A stretch of DNA of 29,788 bases from Chloroflexota bacterium (GTDB taxonomy: Bacteria; Chloroflexota; Dehalococcoidia; Lucifugimonadales; VGZR01). The notes beneath the pieces are model-generated. The model saw only the letters and a list, made by a program, of their open reading frames with translations. It searched no databases and was not told the DNA's origin. Location: NCBI GenBank assembly GCA_027625225.1, contig JAQBWG010000002.1:1-29788 (forward strand), in the 5' to 3' direction. Shown here one piece after another: positions 1 to 6,902 of the stretch; position 1 is the stretch's first letter, and every line of letters begins with the position of its first letter. Both the position numbers and the translations under genes were made by a program.

Positions 1-4
1 ACAC

Positions 5-469
5 TCATAGCCGCTTTTTAATCTCCCGCACCTGTCGCAGATGCTCCTCGTTGTGGTCAAGCTGAGTCTGAACCAAATCGCGGAGGGTGACGACGCCACG
101 CTCGGGGTGGACGGCCTCGCGAGTCCAGGCCTTTGCAGGTGCGCGACGCAGAACATCGGCGGTGGTGCGGCGTAGCACACGAAACGCGGCCAGGGATTCT
201 TTAGGTTCGATACCCCGGTACGACCAACTCTAGGCCTTTTCGTCGTAGGGCACAAGCGTGGGGTTGTCCTCGGCGATGACCCAGCGCAAACGCCAGGCGG
301 CGAAGATGGCGTTGTCGGCCATGTGAGCCAGCACTTCCTGAATCGACCACTCCTTGGTTGAGGGGCGTTTGGTGAGCTGGGCGGATGACAGGCCTGAGAT
401 GGTCCGGCTGAAGCGTTGCGGCCCGTTCTCGAAGGTCTTAATCAGTTCGCTAGTACTTTTTGTTGCCAT
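5..469 (-). pseudogene. DinB-like (DinB_2) protein gene interrupted by an in-frame amber codon
   Basis: The reading frame runs from ATG at 469 to TGA at 5-7 and would give about 154 residues, the usual size of a DinB/YfiT-type four-helix protein. These are putative metal-dependent hydrolases or thiol-dependent transferases. A TAG at 230-232 replaces codon 80, just after the segment PYDEKA, where relatives often carry Trp; TGG to TAG is one base change. The frame is otherwise intact over the remaining 74 codons. The three expected metal ligands are all present: His49 (VLAHM) before the stop, and His139 and His143 (DHNEEH) after it. The gene follows the amidase by 9 nt and is probably the last gene of the aldo/keto reductase-amidase operon. 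The change could be a recent nonsense mutation, a sequencing error or, less likely, readthrough. Family assignment is fairly sure; whether a full protein is made is unknown. Confidence 0.75.
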
Positions 470-478
470 CTCGAATCG

Positions 479-2005
479 CTACTTCTTGGCCTTCGGTTTT
501 GCTTTCGCTGATTTCGGTTTGGATGCGGCAAGTATGCTCTTCTCAAGATTGACATACGTATGCATCCAGGGCCGGACGCGCTCGAAGGCTGCACTAGCAG
601 CGAGCACTCCGGCGTCGTCGTAGCGCCGTCCGATGATTTGCATGCCGACGGGCAAACCGTCCTTGGACAGGCCGGCAGGGATGGACGCGGCGGGGTGGCC
701 GGTGAAGTTGATGAGGAAGGTCATGCACCAGCCGATGCAGCGGTCCATCTTCACGCCGTTTATGGTGGCCGGGCCGAGAGTGATGCCATTGGTCGCATTG
801 TCCACGGGCATGGCAGCCAGCGTGGGCGTGACCAGGAAGTCGTATTTCTCAAAGACGTTCTGGACGGCATCGAAGATTTCGCTGCGGATGGCAGAGTCCG
901 CGGCTTGCTGCAGCGCGGTGCCCTTCAAGCCCAGCTCGATGAAGTTCAGCATATCGGGTGGTATGTCTTTTTTATGTTTGCCCATAAGGTCAATGCCCTG
1001 TTCCTTAAAGCCGAGCACCATGGGGGCGTAGAGTGCGCCGCCCTGACGACGCCATATCTGGGCGAGTTCGTACTGGTCGTGGGTAATGCCCAGCTTGACT
1101 TCTTCGACCTTCGCACCGGCGTCCTTGAATCCCTGGACAGCCTTGGCAACGATTTTGGCAACTTCGGAATCAACAGGCCAGATGTCCCAGTCGGGACTGT
1201 ACGCGATGCGCATACCCTTCATGGAGCGTTTGGTAGCGGCCATGTAGTCGGCAGGGTCGTCGGGGATGCTGAAGGGGTCGCGTTCGTGGTTTCCGGTCAT
1301 CACCGAAAGCATGAGGGCGGCGTCCTCGACGTTGCGGGTGATGGGGCCGGCATGGACGTAGGGGGTGTGCGAGCCGAATGCGTTGGGCCGCATGACGTTG
1401 GGAACGCGTCCGAAGGAGGCTTTGAATCCATAGGTCCCGCACCAGGCTGACGGGATACGGATGGAGCCGCCGCCGTCGGAGCCCTGGGCGAAGGGGATGA
1501 GGCCCGCGGCTACTGCTGACGCGCTCCCGCCCGACGAACCGCCTGCGTTCTTGCCTATCTTGAAGGGGGTGCTGGTGGGGCCGAAGAGCAGGTTGTCAGT
1601 CACGCCTTTGTGCCCGAACTCGGGACTGTTGGTCTTGCCCAGGATGATGGCGCCTGCTTCCTCGAACCGCTCGACGTAGGCGGCACTCACGGGGGCAACG
1701 AAGTTAGCGAAAGGCTTGGCGCCGAAGGTGTTAATAAAGCCTTTGCGGAAATCGAACAGGTCTTTGATGGCCATTGGCACGCCGTGCAGCGGGCCAAGCT
1801 CTTTACCATTCATGACGTCCTGTTCGGCTTTCTTGGCGCGTTTACGGGCGTCTTCGTGCCAGAAGATGATGAAGGCATTGAGGGGCGAGTTGAGTTTTTC
1901 TATGCGGTCGAAGAAGTAGTCCACCGCTTCGACCGGAGAAAGGTCGCGGCGACGGATACGGGATGCGATTTCGGTGGCCGGTGTGTAGGCTAGTTCGTTG
2001 GGCAT
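479..2005 (-). CDS. Amidase signature family hydrolase
   Basis: Predicted 508-residue amidase of the Ser-cisSer-Lys family (GatA/fatty acid amide hydrolase type), which hydrolyses a C-N amide bond in the cytoplasm. Lys81 (MAIKDLF), the GGSSGGS signature at 155-161 with the cis-serine, and nucleophile Ser181 in GSDGGGSIRIPS are all present. The length fits the family. The ATG at 2005 is chosen over an upstream in-frame start near 2089 because AAAAGGAGT lies 5-13 nt before it and because the upstream choice would run into the aldo/keto reductase gene. The C-terminus ends in a Lys/Ala/Pro-rich tail of about 15 residues, probably disordered. It is unlikely to be GatA itself, since gatB and gatC are absent and the neighbours are an oxidoreductase and a DinB-like gene. 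Substrate is unknown; a catabolic role is inferred from context. Confidence 0.93.
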   Translation of the reverse strand: MPNELAYTPATEIASRIRRRDLSPVEAVDYFFDRIEKLNSPLNAFIIFWHEDARKRAKKAEQDVMNGKELGPLHGVPMAIKDLFDFRKGFINTFGAKPFANFVAPVSAAYVERFEEAGAIILGKTNSPEFGHKGVTDNLLFGPTSTPFKIGKNAGGSSGGSASAVAAGLIPFAQGSDGGGSIRIPSAWCGTYGFKASFGRVPNVMRPNAFGSHTPYVHAGPITRNVEDAALMLSVMTGNHERDPFSIPDDPADYMAATKRSMKGMRIAYSPDWDIWPVDSEVAKIVAKAVQGFKDAGAKVEEVKLGITHDQYELAQIWRRQGGALYAPMVLGFKEQGIDLMGKHKKDIPPDMLNFIELGLKGTALQQAADSAIRSEIFDAVQNVFEKYDFLVTPTLAAMPVDNATNGITLGPATINGVKMDRCIGWCMTFLINFTGHPAASIPAGLSKDGLPVGMQIIGRRYDDAGVLAASAAFERVRPWMHTYVNLEKSILAASKPKSAKAKPKAKK

Positions 2006-2030
2006 CACAAGACTCCTTTTCGTTCCAGCT

Positions 2031-2975
2031 TTAGCCCCACTGGGGCCAGAAGTAACCAACGTCGTCGTAACGACGGTAAAGGTCTTCAACTACTTCTTTG
2101 GCGATGGGCAGCTTCTTTTCGAGCATCTCGATATTGGACTTGATGTGATCGGGGTTGGTCGAGCCGATGATGGCGGTGCTCACCTCCGGATGAGCGAACA
2201 GGAATCCCATCGCGAGTTCGATACGGTCTTTGGGCGCGCTGGCGGGCAGCTGGCCAAGGTCGTTCATAGCGAGATACCGTTGGTACATATCGAACAACGC
2301 AGGGGTCTCGCCAATGTCTCCCGGATAGGCCTCCGGAGGTTTCTTGGCTCCCCATGCGCCGCTGGCGATTGGCCGCTTGACGATGACGCCGATGTTGTTC
2401 CGAGCGGCCTGAGGCAAAATTTCGTAGCGGGCACGCTGGTCAATCAGGTTAAAAGTGGTTTGAAGCGTATCGAACCGGCCACTATTGACAGCCCAAAGGG
2501 CTTCGGCATTGTCTCCGCTGTATCCGATGAACCGAGTCTTGCCAGCTTTCTTGGCCTTCTCTATGGCCTCAATGGCTTCGCCGCGTTCAAGCACAAGCAT
2601 GTTGGGCGAATGTAGTTGCAGTATATCCACATGGTCAGTGCCCAGGGTTTTAAGAATCTGGTCGAGAGTGATTTCGATGGTTTTGGCACTCCAGGGCCGT
2701 CCGGTCAGAAGATAGAAACCGTTGGGGTTGTGCCCAACCTTGGTTGCCAATACGAATTCGTCGCGGCGGTGACTGACGTAGCGACCGATAGCCTCGTGGG
2801 CAATGCCATAGCATTCGGCGGCGTCCAAAAAGTTAATGCCGTTGTCCAAAAAGGTATTAAGCACACGGGCTGCTTTGTCCACTTCTGCCCGTGAGAGGCG
2901 CAGGCCGATACCTGCAAGTCCCGCACCCAGCCTGCTGACTTTCAAGCCTGTACGCCCAAGGGTAGTCATTTCCAT
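2031..2975 (-). CDS. Aldo/keto reductase
   Basis: Predicted 314-residue NAD(P)H-dependent oxidoreductase with a (beta/alpha)8 barrel, reducing an aldehyde or ketone. The full AKR tetrad is visible: Asp51 and Tyr56 (FLDAAECYG), Lys79 (LATKVGH) and His122 (QLHSPN). Near the C-terminus, AIIGSTNPDHIKSNIE is the usual coenzyme-phosphate-binding strand and helix. Two ATGs are possible (2975 and 2969); neither has a strong ribosome binding site (GGTG lies upstream). It is the first gene of a minus-strand operon, followed 25 nt later by the amidase and then the DinB-like gene, and it is divergent from the zinc dehydrogenase at 3086. The substrate cannot be read from the sequence. Confidence 0.93.
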   Translation of the reverse strand: MEMTTLGRTGLKVSRLGAGLAGIGLRLSRAEVDKAARVLNTFLDNGINFLDAAECYGIAHEAIGRYVSHRRDEFVLATKVGHNPNGFYLLTGRPWSAKTIEITLDQILKTLGTDHVDILQLHSPNMLVLERGEAIEAIEKAKKAGKTRFIGYSGDNAEALWAVNSGRFDTLQTTFNLIDQRARYEILPQAARNNIGVIVKRPIASGAWGAKKPPEAYPGDIGETPALFDMYQRYLAMNDLGQLPASAPKDRIELAMGFLFAHPEVSTAIIGSTNPDHIKSNIEMLEKKLPIAKEVVEDLYRRYDDVGYFWPQWG

Positions 2976-3005
2976 GTGTTCACCACTATCTTCTCGATTG
3001 CTCAG

Positions 3006-3034
3006 ACGCTACCACGGCAACAAGAGCGGTGCAA
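3006..3034 (-). promoter_or_regulatory. Weak candidate promoter for the aldo/keto reductase operon
   Basis: On the minus strand TTGCAC (3029-3034) and TAGCGT (3006-3011) are separated by 17 nt, about 30 nt ahead of the start at 2975. The -10 matches consensus poorly. On the plus strand a TATGAT at 3052-3057 could serve the divergent dehydrogenase gene but lacks a good -35. Position is the main support. Confidence 0.3.
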
Positions 3035-3085
3035 GACATCCAAGTCTGAATTATGATAGGCCACAACACTCGAGGAGGATGCGCG

Positions 3086-4210
3086 ATGACAATGGGAAAG
3101 GCGGCGGTGTATACGAAGCCGCACACGTTCGAGCTTATCGAACTGCCGGTGCCTGATGTAGAGGCAGGCGGGCTACTGGTAAAGATTACGTCGGCGGGCA
3201 TCTGTGGCTCCGATCTGCACTACTGGCGTGGGGACATTTCCCCGTCGTTCTGGGCTGGCGGCGCGAAGGGTGGCGTCATTCTGGGTCACGAGATGACCGG
3301 TGTGGTGCAGGCGTTGGGGAAGGGTGTCACTAAAGACTCGATGGGACGGCCACTGAAGGAAGGCGACCGGGTGGCGTACACCTACTTCTTCCCTTGTATG
3401 CGCTGTTACAATTGCCTGCGGGGTGAGTTGAACACCTGTCCCAACCGTACACGGTTCCGACAAACGGTGGAGGATTTCCCGTACTGCACCGGCGGCTTTT
3501 CGGAGTATTTCTATCTCCCGCCGGGACATTTCGTGTTCAAGATGCCGGACGAGTTAGGCGACGAACTGGCTACATCGGCGAACTGTGCGGTGGCGCAGGT
3601 TATCTTCGGTCTGCGGAAAGCGGGCATCGGCATGGGCGACCATGTGGTCGTACAAGGCGCGGGTGGCCTGGGTATCAATGCGGTCGCGGCGGCGAAGGAG
3701 ATGGGAGCGGAGCGGGTCATCGCGATAGACGGCCAGCCGGGCAGGTTGAAGCTCGCCGAGGAGTGTGGCGCCGACGACACGATAGACATCCGTGAGTACA
3801 ACACCGTGGAGACGAGAACCGCACGGGTGCGTGAGTTGACCGAAGGACGTGGCGCGGACGTGGTGCTGGAGCTGGTCGGATTTCCGGACGCACTGGTGGA
3901 AGGGTTCAGTCTGATGCGGCCGGGCGGGAAAATCGTGGAAATCGGGTGCATGTGGCCGAATAGCACCACCCAACTTGATGTGTCGAAGTTTGTGTGGACG
4001 AACGCCACGGTCATCGGCATCGCCCACTACGACCCATACATTCTGCCGGTGACGCTCGACTTCCTGGTACGGACGAAAGACAAGTATCCGCTGGGCGACA
4101 TCATGTCCCACTCGTTCCCGTTGGAGAAGATTGACGAGGCCTTCCAGCAGTCGGAATGGCTGGGCAAAGATACCGGCAGCGCAATCACACGAGCGTTTTT
4201 GAAGCCCTAG
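3086..4210 (+). CDS. Zinc-dependent alcohol/polyol dehydrogenase (MDR family)
   Basis: Predicted 374-residue medium-chain dehydrogenase. Catalytic zinc ligands are Cys40 (GICGSD) and His68-Glu69 (GHE). A complete structural-zinc lobe follows, with Cys104, 107, 110 and 118. The Rossmann loop GAGGLG is at 191-196, and an acidic residue (Asp215) at the end of the second beta strand suggests NAD rather than NADP. The start at 3086 is set by GAGGAGG at 3072-3078, 7 nt upstream; an in-frame start at 3053 would add 11 residues and has no such site. The EthD-domain gene follows after 33 nt and is probably cotranscribed. It resembles threonine/sorbitol dehydrogenase-like enzymes; the actual alcohol is unknown. 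Confidence 0.93.
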   Translation: MTMGKAAVYTKPHTFELIELPVPDVEAGGLLVKITSAGICGSDLHYWRGDISPSFWAGGAKGGVILGHEMTGVVQALGKGVTKDSMGRPLKEGDRVAYTYFFPCMRCYNCLRGELNTCPNRTRFRQTVEDFPYCTGGFSEYFYLPPGHFVFKMPDELGDELATSANCAVAQVIFGLRKAGIGMGDHVVVQGAGGLGINAVAAAKEMGAERVIAIDGQPGRLKLAEECGADDTIDIREYNTVETRTARVRELTEGRGADVVLELVGFPDALVEGFSLMRPGGKIVEIGCMWPNSTTQLDVSKFVWTNATVIGIAHYDPYILPVTLDFLVRTKDKYPLGDIMSHSFPLEKIDEAFQQSEWLGKDTGSAITRAFLKP

Positions 4211-4243
4211 CACCGTCAAAACGAAGACGAAGGGAGACCAGTC

Positions 4244-4558
4244 ATGATTAAGATGATGGCGTTCTACCGCAACCAGCCCGGGGCGCGGTTCGACCACGCA
4301 TACTATGCGGGCAAACACGCGGATATGGTGCACCGGCTGCTCAAACCGATGGGATTGATCAAGTTCGAGGTGCACGAGGGCACGATGGAGTACGAGCCGG
4401 GGTCCAAGCCTCAGTACATTACCGTCGCAAGTGTCGCCTTCGAGACGGAAGAGGCTCTACGCAAGGCGTTCGATACTCACAAGAACGAACTATTGGGCGA
4501 CGTGCCGAACTTCACCAATCTTGAGCCAGAACTTCAGCTCTGCAAGGTGCTGCTCTAG
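4244..4558 (+). CDS. EthD-domain protein
   Basis: Predicted 104-residue ferredoxin-fold (dimeric alpha/beta barrel) protein of the EthD family, named for a protein needed for ethyl tert-butyl ether degradation. It begins with MIKMMAFYR, followed by the typical Phe-x-x-x-Tyr-x-x-x-His segment (FDHAYYAGKH) and a TVASVAFET strand near the centre, and covers the full domain. AGGGAG at 4231-4236 is 7 nt before the ATG. It lies 33 nt after the zinc dehydrogenase, suggesting a shared catabolic step. Its stop is only one nucleotide from the stop of the convergent gene at 4560. The biochemical role of the family is not settled. Confidence 0.87.
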   Translation: MIKMMAFYRNQPGARFDHAYYAGKHADMVHRLLKPMGLIKFEVHEGTMEYEPGSKPQYITVASVAFETEEALRKAFDTHKNELLGDVPNFTNLEPELQLCKVLL

Positions 4559-4559
4559 G

Positions 4560-5582
4560 CTAGAACTTCACCACCATTTTTATCTCTTCGGATGGCTTAA
4601 ACAATTTTTGGAAGGTCTCCCCAAGCTGTTCGAGTGAAATGAGACTGTTTGACGACAACAGCGGCTCAACGGTGACTTTGCCTCGTTCGAGCAAGTCGAA
4701 GCACTCAGGGAACTCCTCGGGGTCGAAGGCAAAGGTGGTCGTGAGTTCGGCATCGCGGGTGCACCAGTCGGCTGGGAGCACAGGTACCTGTTCCCAGGGA
4801 ATCGCCAGCAACACCACCCTGCCCTCTCGCCGCACCGTCTCCATCGCCTGCTGAAGCGTCGGCTTCGCGCCTGCCGCCTCAATGACGATGTGTGGGCCAT
4901 GTCCTTCAGTGAGCTTTACCATCTCCTCGACCACATCGACCTTTGTAGGGTCGAGCACGACATCGGCGCCAACCGCTTTTGCCGCTTTGGCTCTGGCGGG
5001 CGCTGGCTCTGAAACGATGACTTTTGACGCGCCCCAGGCCTTGGCGACCTGCATGGCAAACAGGCCGAGAGGCCCTGCGCCGAAGACGGCGACGGTGTCG
5101 CCGGGTTTTATCTTGGAGCGGCGGACACTGTGCATGGCCGCTGCCATAGGCTCAACCATGCACGCCTGTACATCGGAAACGCCGAGTGGCACCGCTGCGG
5201 GCTGCCACTCGTCCATGAGTATGTATTCAGCGTAGCCGCTGAACGCGGGTGGGATTTCTCCCCAGCCCATCGTGCGGAAGTTGTAGCGGGGGGTGAAAAA
5301 TCCGCGAACCATGCCTTCGGGAGGCTGTCCGCCCTGGGCGCCGGCGATGCGGTCGCCCTCTTTCCATTTCGTAACGCCCTTCCCTACTCCAGCAACCACC
5401 CCAGCATATTCGTGTCCGAGGACGGAGCCGGGGGCAACGAGGTCGTAAAGGATGCCATGGACGTCCGTTCCGCAGATGCCACTGTAGGTCGTCTTCATCA
5501 GCACTTGGCCCGGACCCGGTTCGGGCGTAGGGAGGTCTCGAACTTCGAAGCGATGCTTCCCTTGATAGACCGCTGCTTTCAT
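4560..5582 (-). CDS. Zinc-type alcohol dehydrogenase lacking the structural zinc cysteines
   Basis: Predicted 340-residue medium-chain dehydrogenase. Catalytic zinc ligands Cys37 (GICGTD), His57-Glu58 (GHE) and Glu144 (VEPMAAAMH) are present, and the dinucleotide loop GAGPLG is at 168-173. Unlike the enzyme at 3086, the lobe around residues 80-115 has no cysteines, so the structural zinc is absent, as in some sorbitol dehydrogenase-like members. AGGAG lies about 7 nt before the ATG and is partly covered by an inverted repeat at 5591-5613. It converges on the EthD gene with a single base between the stops and no room for a conventional terminator. The substrate is unknown. Confidence 0.92.
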   Translation of the reverse strand: MKAAVYQGKHRFEVRDLPTPEPGPGQVLMKTTYSGICGTDVHGILYDLVAPGSVLGHEYAGVVAGVGKGVTKWKEGDRIAGAQGGQPPEGMVRGFFTPRYNFRTMGWGEIPPAFSGYAEYILMDEWQPAAVPLGVSDVQACMVEPMAAAMHSVRRSKIKPGDTVAVFGAGPLGLFAMQVAKAWGASKVIVSEPAPARAKAAKAVGADVVLDPTKVDVVEEMVKLTEGHGPHIVIEAAGAKPTLQQAMETVRREGRVVLLAIPWEQVPVLPADWCTRDAELTTTFAFDPEEFPECFDLLERGKVTVEPLLSSNSLISLEQLGETFQKLFKPSEEIKMVVKF

Positions 5583-5590
5583 GATGTACT

Positions 5591-5613
5591 CCTACAAATA
5601 GCAAGTTTGTAGG
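5591..5613 (-). promoter_or_regulatory. Perfect 8-bp inverted repeat at the transcript start and ribosome binding site of the 5582 dehydrogenase
   Basis: CCTACAAA and TTTGTAGG are exact reverse complements around a 7-nt loop. On the minus strand the 3' arm ends in TAGG, the beginning of the AGGAG ribosome binding site, and the 5' arm starts about 5 nt after the -10 element at 5618-5623. It may be a repressor operator over +1, or an RNA hairpin that masks the ribosome binding site. The sequence fits both readings. Confidence 0.55.
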
Positions 5614-5617
5614 CGAG

Positions 5618-5626
5618 ATTCTAGCA
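5618..5626 (-). promoter_or_regulatory. Extended -10 promoter element for the 5582 dehydrogenase
   Basis: On the minus strand TGC-TAGAAT forms an extended -10 (TGn followed by a 5/6 match to TATAAT). No convincing -35 hexamer lies 16-18 nt upstream, which suits an extended -10 promoter. Transcription would start near 5611, leaving a leader of about 29 nt that is mostly the inverted repeat. Confidence 0.55.
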
Positions 5627-5655
5627 CAGGCTTACCGCAAGCTATGGAGTTTTTG

Positions 5656-6441
5656 CTATTCTCTAAACAGCCGACTCTCTTCGAAGGCTGCCAGCTTCTG
5701 TCTAATTGTCGTGCTGGAGATAGCGAAGCCGATGCGCTCTACCGGGCGGTCATCCTGATTCTCTATCCGAATCGTGTTGATGCCTATGACCTCGCCGTCC
5801 ATGTTGAACAGCGGCCCACCGCTTGAGCCGGGGTTGAGAGCAGCGTCGGTCTGTATGTATTCGATACCGTCTATGTGCCGACGTGAGGAGACGATGCCGC
5901 TTGTAACGGTGATGCCTTTGCCAAGTATCGGGCCAAGCGGATAACCGATAGCGGCAACTTCCTCACCTAGAAGAAGGACGTCCGAGTCGCCCAGCTTTAC
6001 AAACGGGTAACCGCCTTCACGCCCTTCGAGCAACACCAGGGCAAGGTCTGCTTCCTCGTCCCGTTCCAGCACTTCAGCGATGATTCCCTGTCCACCGACG
6101 ATTCCCAGACCCTCGGCGAGTACCTGCACCCGAAGGAACGTACTGACGACGTGCGCATTTGTTAGCACCAAGCCATCCCCAGAGATGATGAAGCCGGTAC
6201 CCGCTCCGTCGGGTGTCTTAATCTGCACGACCGAATCCATGACTTCCGCCACCATATGTACGAGAGGCGAAACCGGGCGGCCTATTGTCGCAGTCGGGCT
6301 TGGGGAGACTATCAGCGAAACGCCTGCCGTGGCTGTGCTTATACTGACCGGCGTAGATTGCCCGCAGGCCACTCCCGAAATAGTTATTGAAGCAAGAAGT
6401 ACAAAGACGAATATGTGAATCGGGACAGCTTTAAGAGCCAT
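5656..6441 (-). CDS. Trypsin-like (S1C, HtrA-type) serine protease, predicted lipoprotein without PDZ domain
   Basis: Predicted 261-residue exported protease. The N-terminus is a lipoprotein signal peptide: hydrophobic residues 8-24, then SGVAC with lipidation Cys26. A Thr/Ser/Pro-rich linker (about 30-58) precedes the protease domain. The catalytic triad is His97 (LTNAHVV), Asp132 (ADLALV) and Ser207 (NPGSSGGP). HtrA/DegP proteins normally carry one or two PDZ domains; here the chain ends soon after the protease core, so none fits. Its start overlaps the end of the upstream DCC gene by 11 nt, so the two are probably translationally coupled. A role in quality control or processing of extracytoplasmic proteins is inferred from the family. 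Confidence 0.9.
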   Translation of the reverse strand: MALKAVPIHIFVFVLLASITISGVACGQSTPVSISTATAGVSLIVSPSPTATIGRPVSPLVHMVAEVMDSVVQIKTPDGAGTGFIISGDGLVLTNAHVVSTFLRVQVLAEGLGIVGGQGIIAEVLERDEEADLALVLLEGREGGYPFVKLGDSDVLLLGEEVAAIGYPLGPILGKGITVTSGIVSSRRHIDGIEYIQTDAALNPGSSGGPLFNMDGEVIGINTIRIENQDDRPVERIGFAISSTTIRQKLAAFEESRLFRE

Positions 6442-6808
6442 GAATCCGATGTCTAATCCTAACTATTACTGAATACACGATGTCTTCAATCTGTCTAACC
6501 ACGGGTAATAAGTAGAGATAACCTAGCAATCTCCATCCTATTCGTGTTTTCCCTGAAAGGGAACGCAAAGTATAGTTAACGGCAGCGGCGCCTCTTTTCA
6601 ACCGATAATCGCCCGCACCGTTCTTTTTTACCAGATAAGCGGCCTTCTCGCAGTCGGCTTTCGTTAAGCCAACTTCAGTCATCAATGCAACTGCAGATTG
6701 AAACGGAATAAAGTTAGGTTGCTTCTCCAAGCTTCGCTTCTTAAACCACCGTACCGAGACGATACACAAATCGCATTCGCCATCGTATAAAAGAACAGGG
6801 GTGTCCAT
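6431..6808 (-). CDS. Thiol-disulfide oxidoreductase, DCC family (DUF393)
   Basis: Predicted 125-residue protein. The DCC signature sits at the N-terminus: YDGECDLC with Asp9, Cys12 and Cys15, a thioredoxin-like redox motif. The length is normal for the family. No ribosome binding site precedes the ATG. A -10-like CATAAT at 6815-6820 would put transcription start almost exactly on the ATG, so a leaderless message is possible, although no good -35 is seen. The gene overlaps the HtrA-like lipoprotein by 11 nt, linking a thiol-redox protein to a surface protease. Molecular function within the DCC family is only predicted. Confidence 0.87.
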   Translation of the reverse strand: MDTPVLLYDGECDLCIVSVRWFKKRSLEKQPNFIPFQSAVALMTEVGLTKADCEKAAYLVKKNGAGDYRLKRGAAAVNYTLRSLSGKTRIGWRLLGYLYLLPVVRQIEDIVYSVIVRIRHRIHGS

Positions 6809-6871
6809 ACAGGTATTATGGCACGAGAAGCGGTGGGTGAAGGGCCGTGTGTTGCGCCCTCTCTAGAACAC

Positions 6872-6902
6872 AAGCCTAGTTCAGAACTGTGAAATTAGGC
6901 TT
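6872..6902 (-). terminator. Candidate terminator hairpin after the REC-PAS-GAF gene
   Basis: On the minus strand AAGCCTA and TAGGCTT are perfect 7-bp arms at 6896-6902 and 6872-6878. An inner TTCA/TGAA stem extends the hairpin. It begins at the stop codon of the signalling operon's last gene, and the following GTGTTCT is only moderately T-rich. Confidence 0.45.

Noticed and set aside
560..1450. Long open frame on the plus strand (about 296 codons)
   Set aside because: It lies antisense to the amidase, whose catalytic motifs are all in the minus frame; the plus translation has no recognisable domain and a biased composition typical of a shadow frame.
3554..4375. Long open frame on the minus strand (about 273 codons)
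   Set aside because: It is antisense to the zinc dehydrogenase and EthD genes, both of which have ribosome binding sites and conserved residues.
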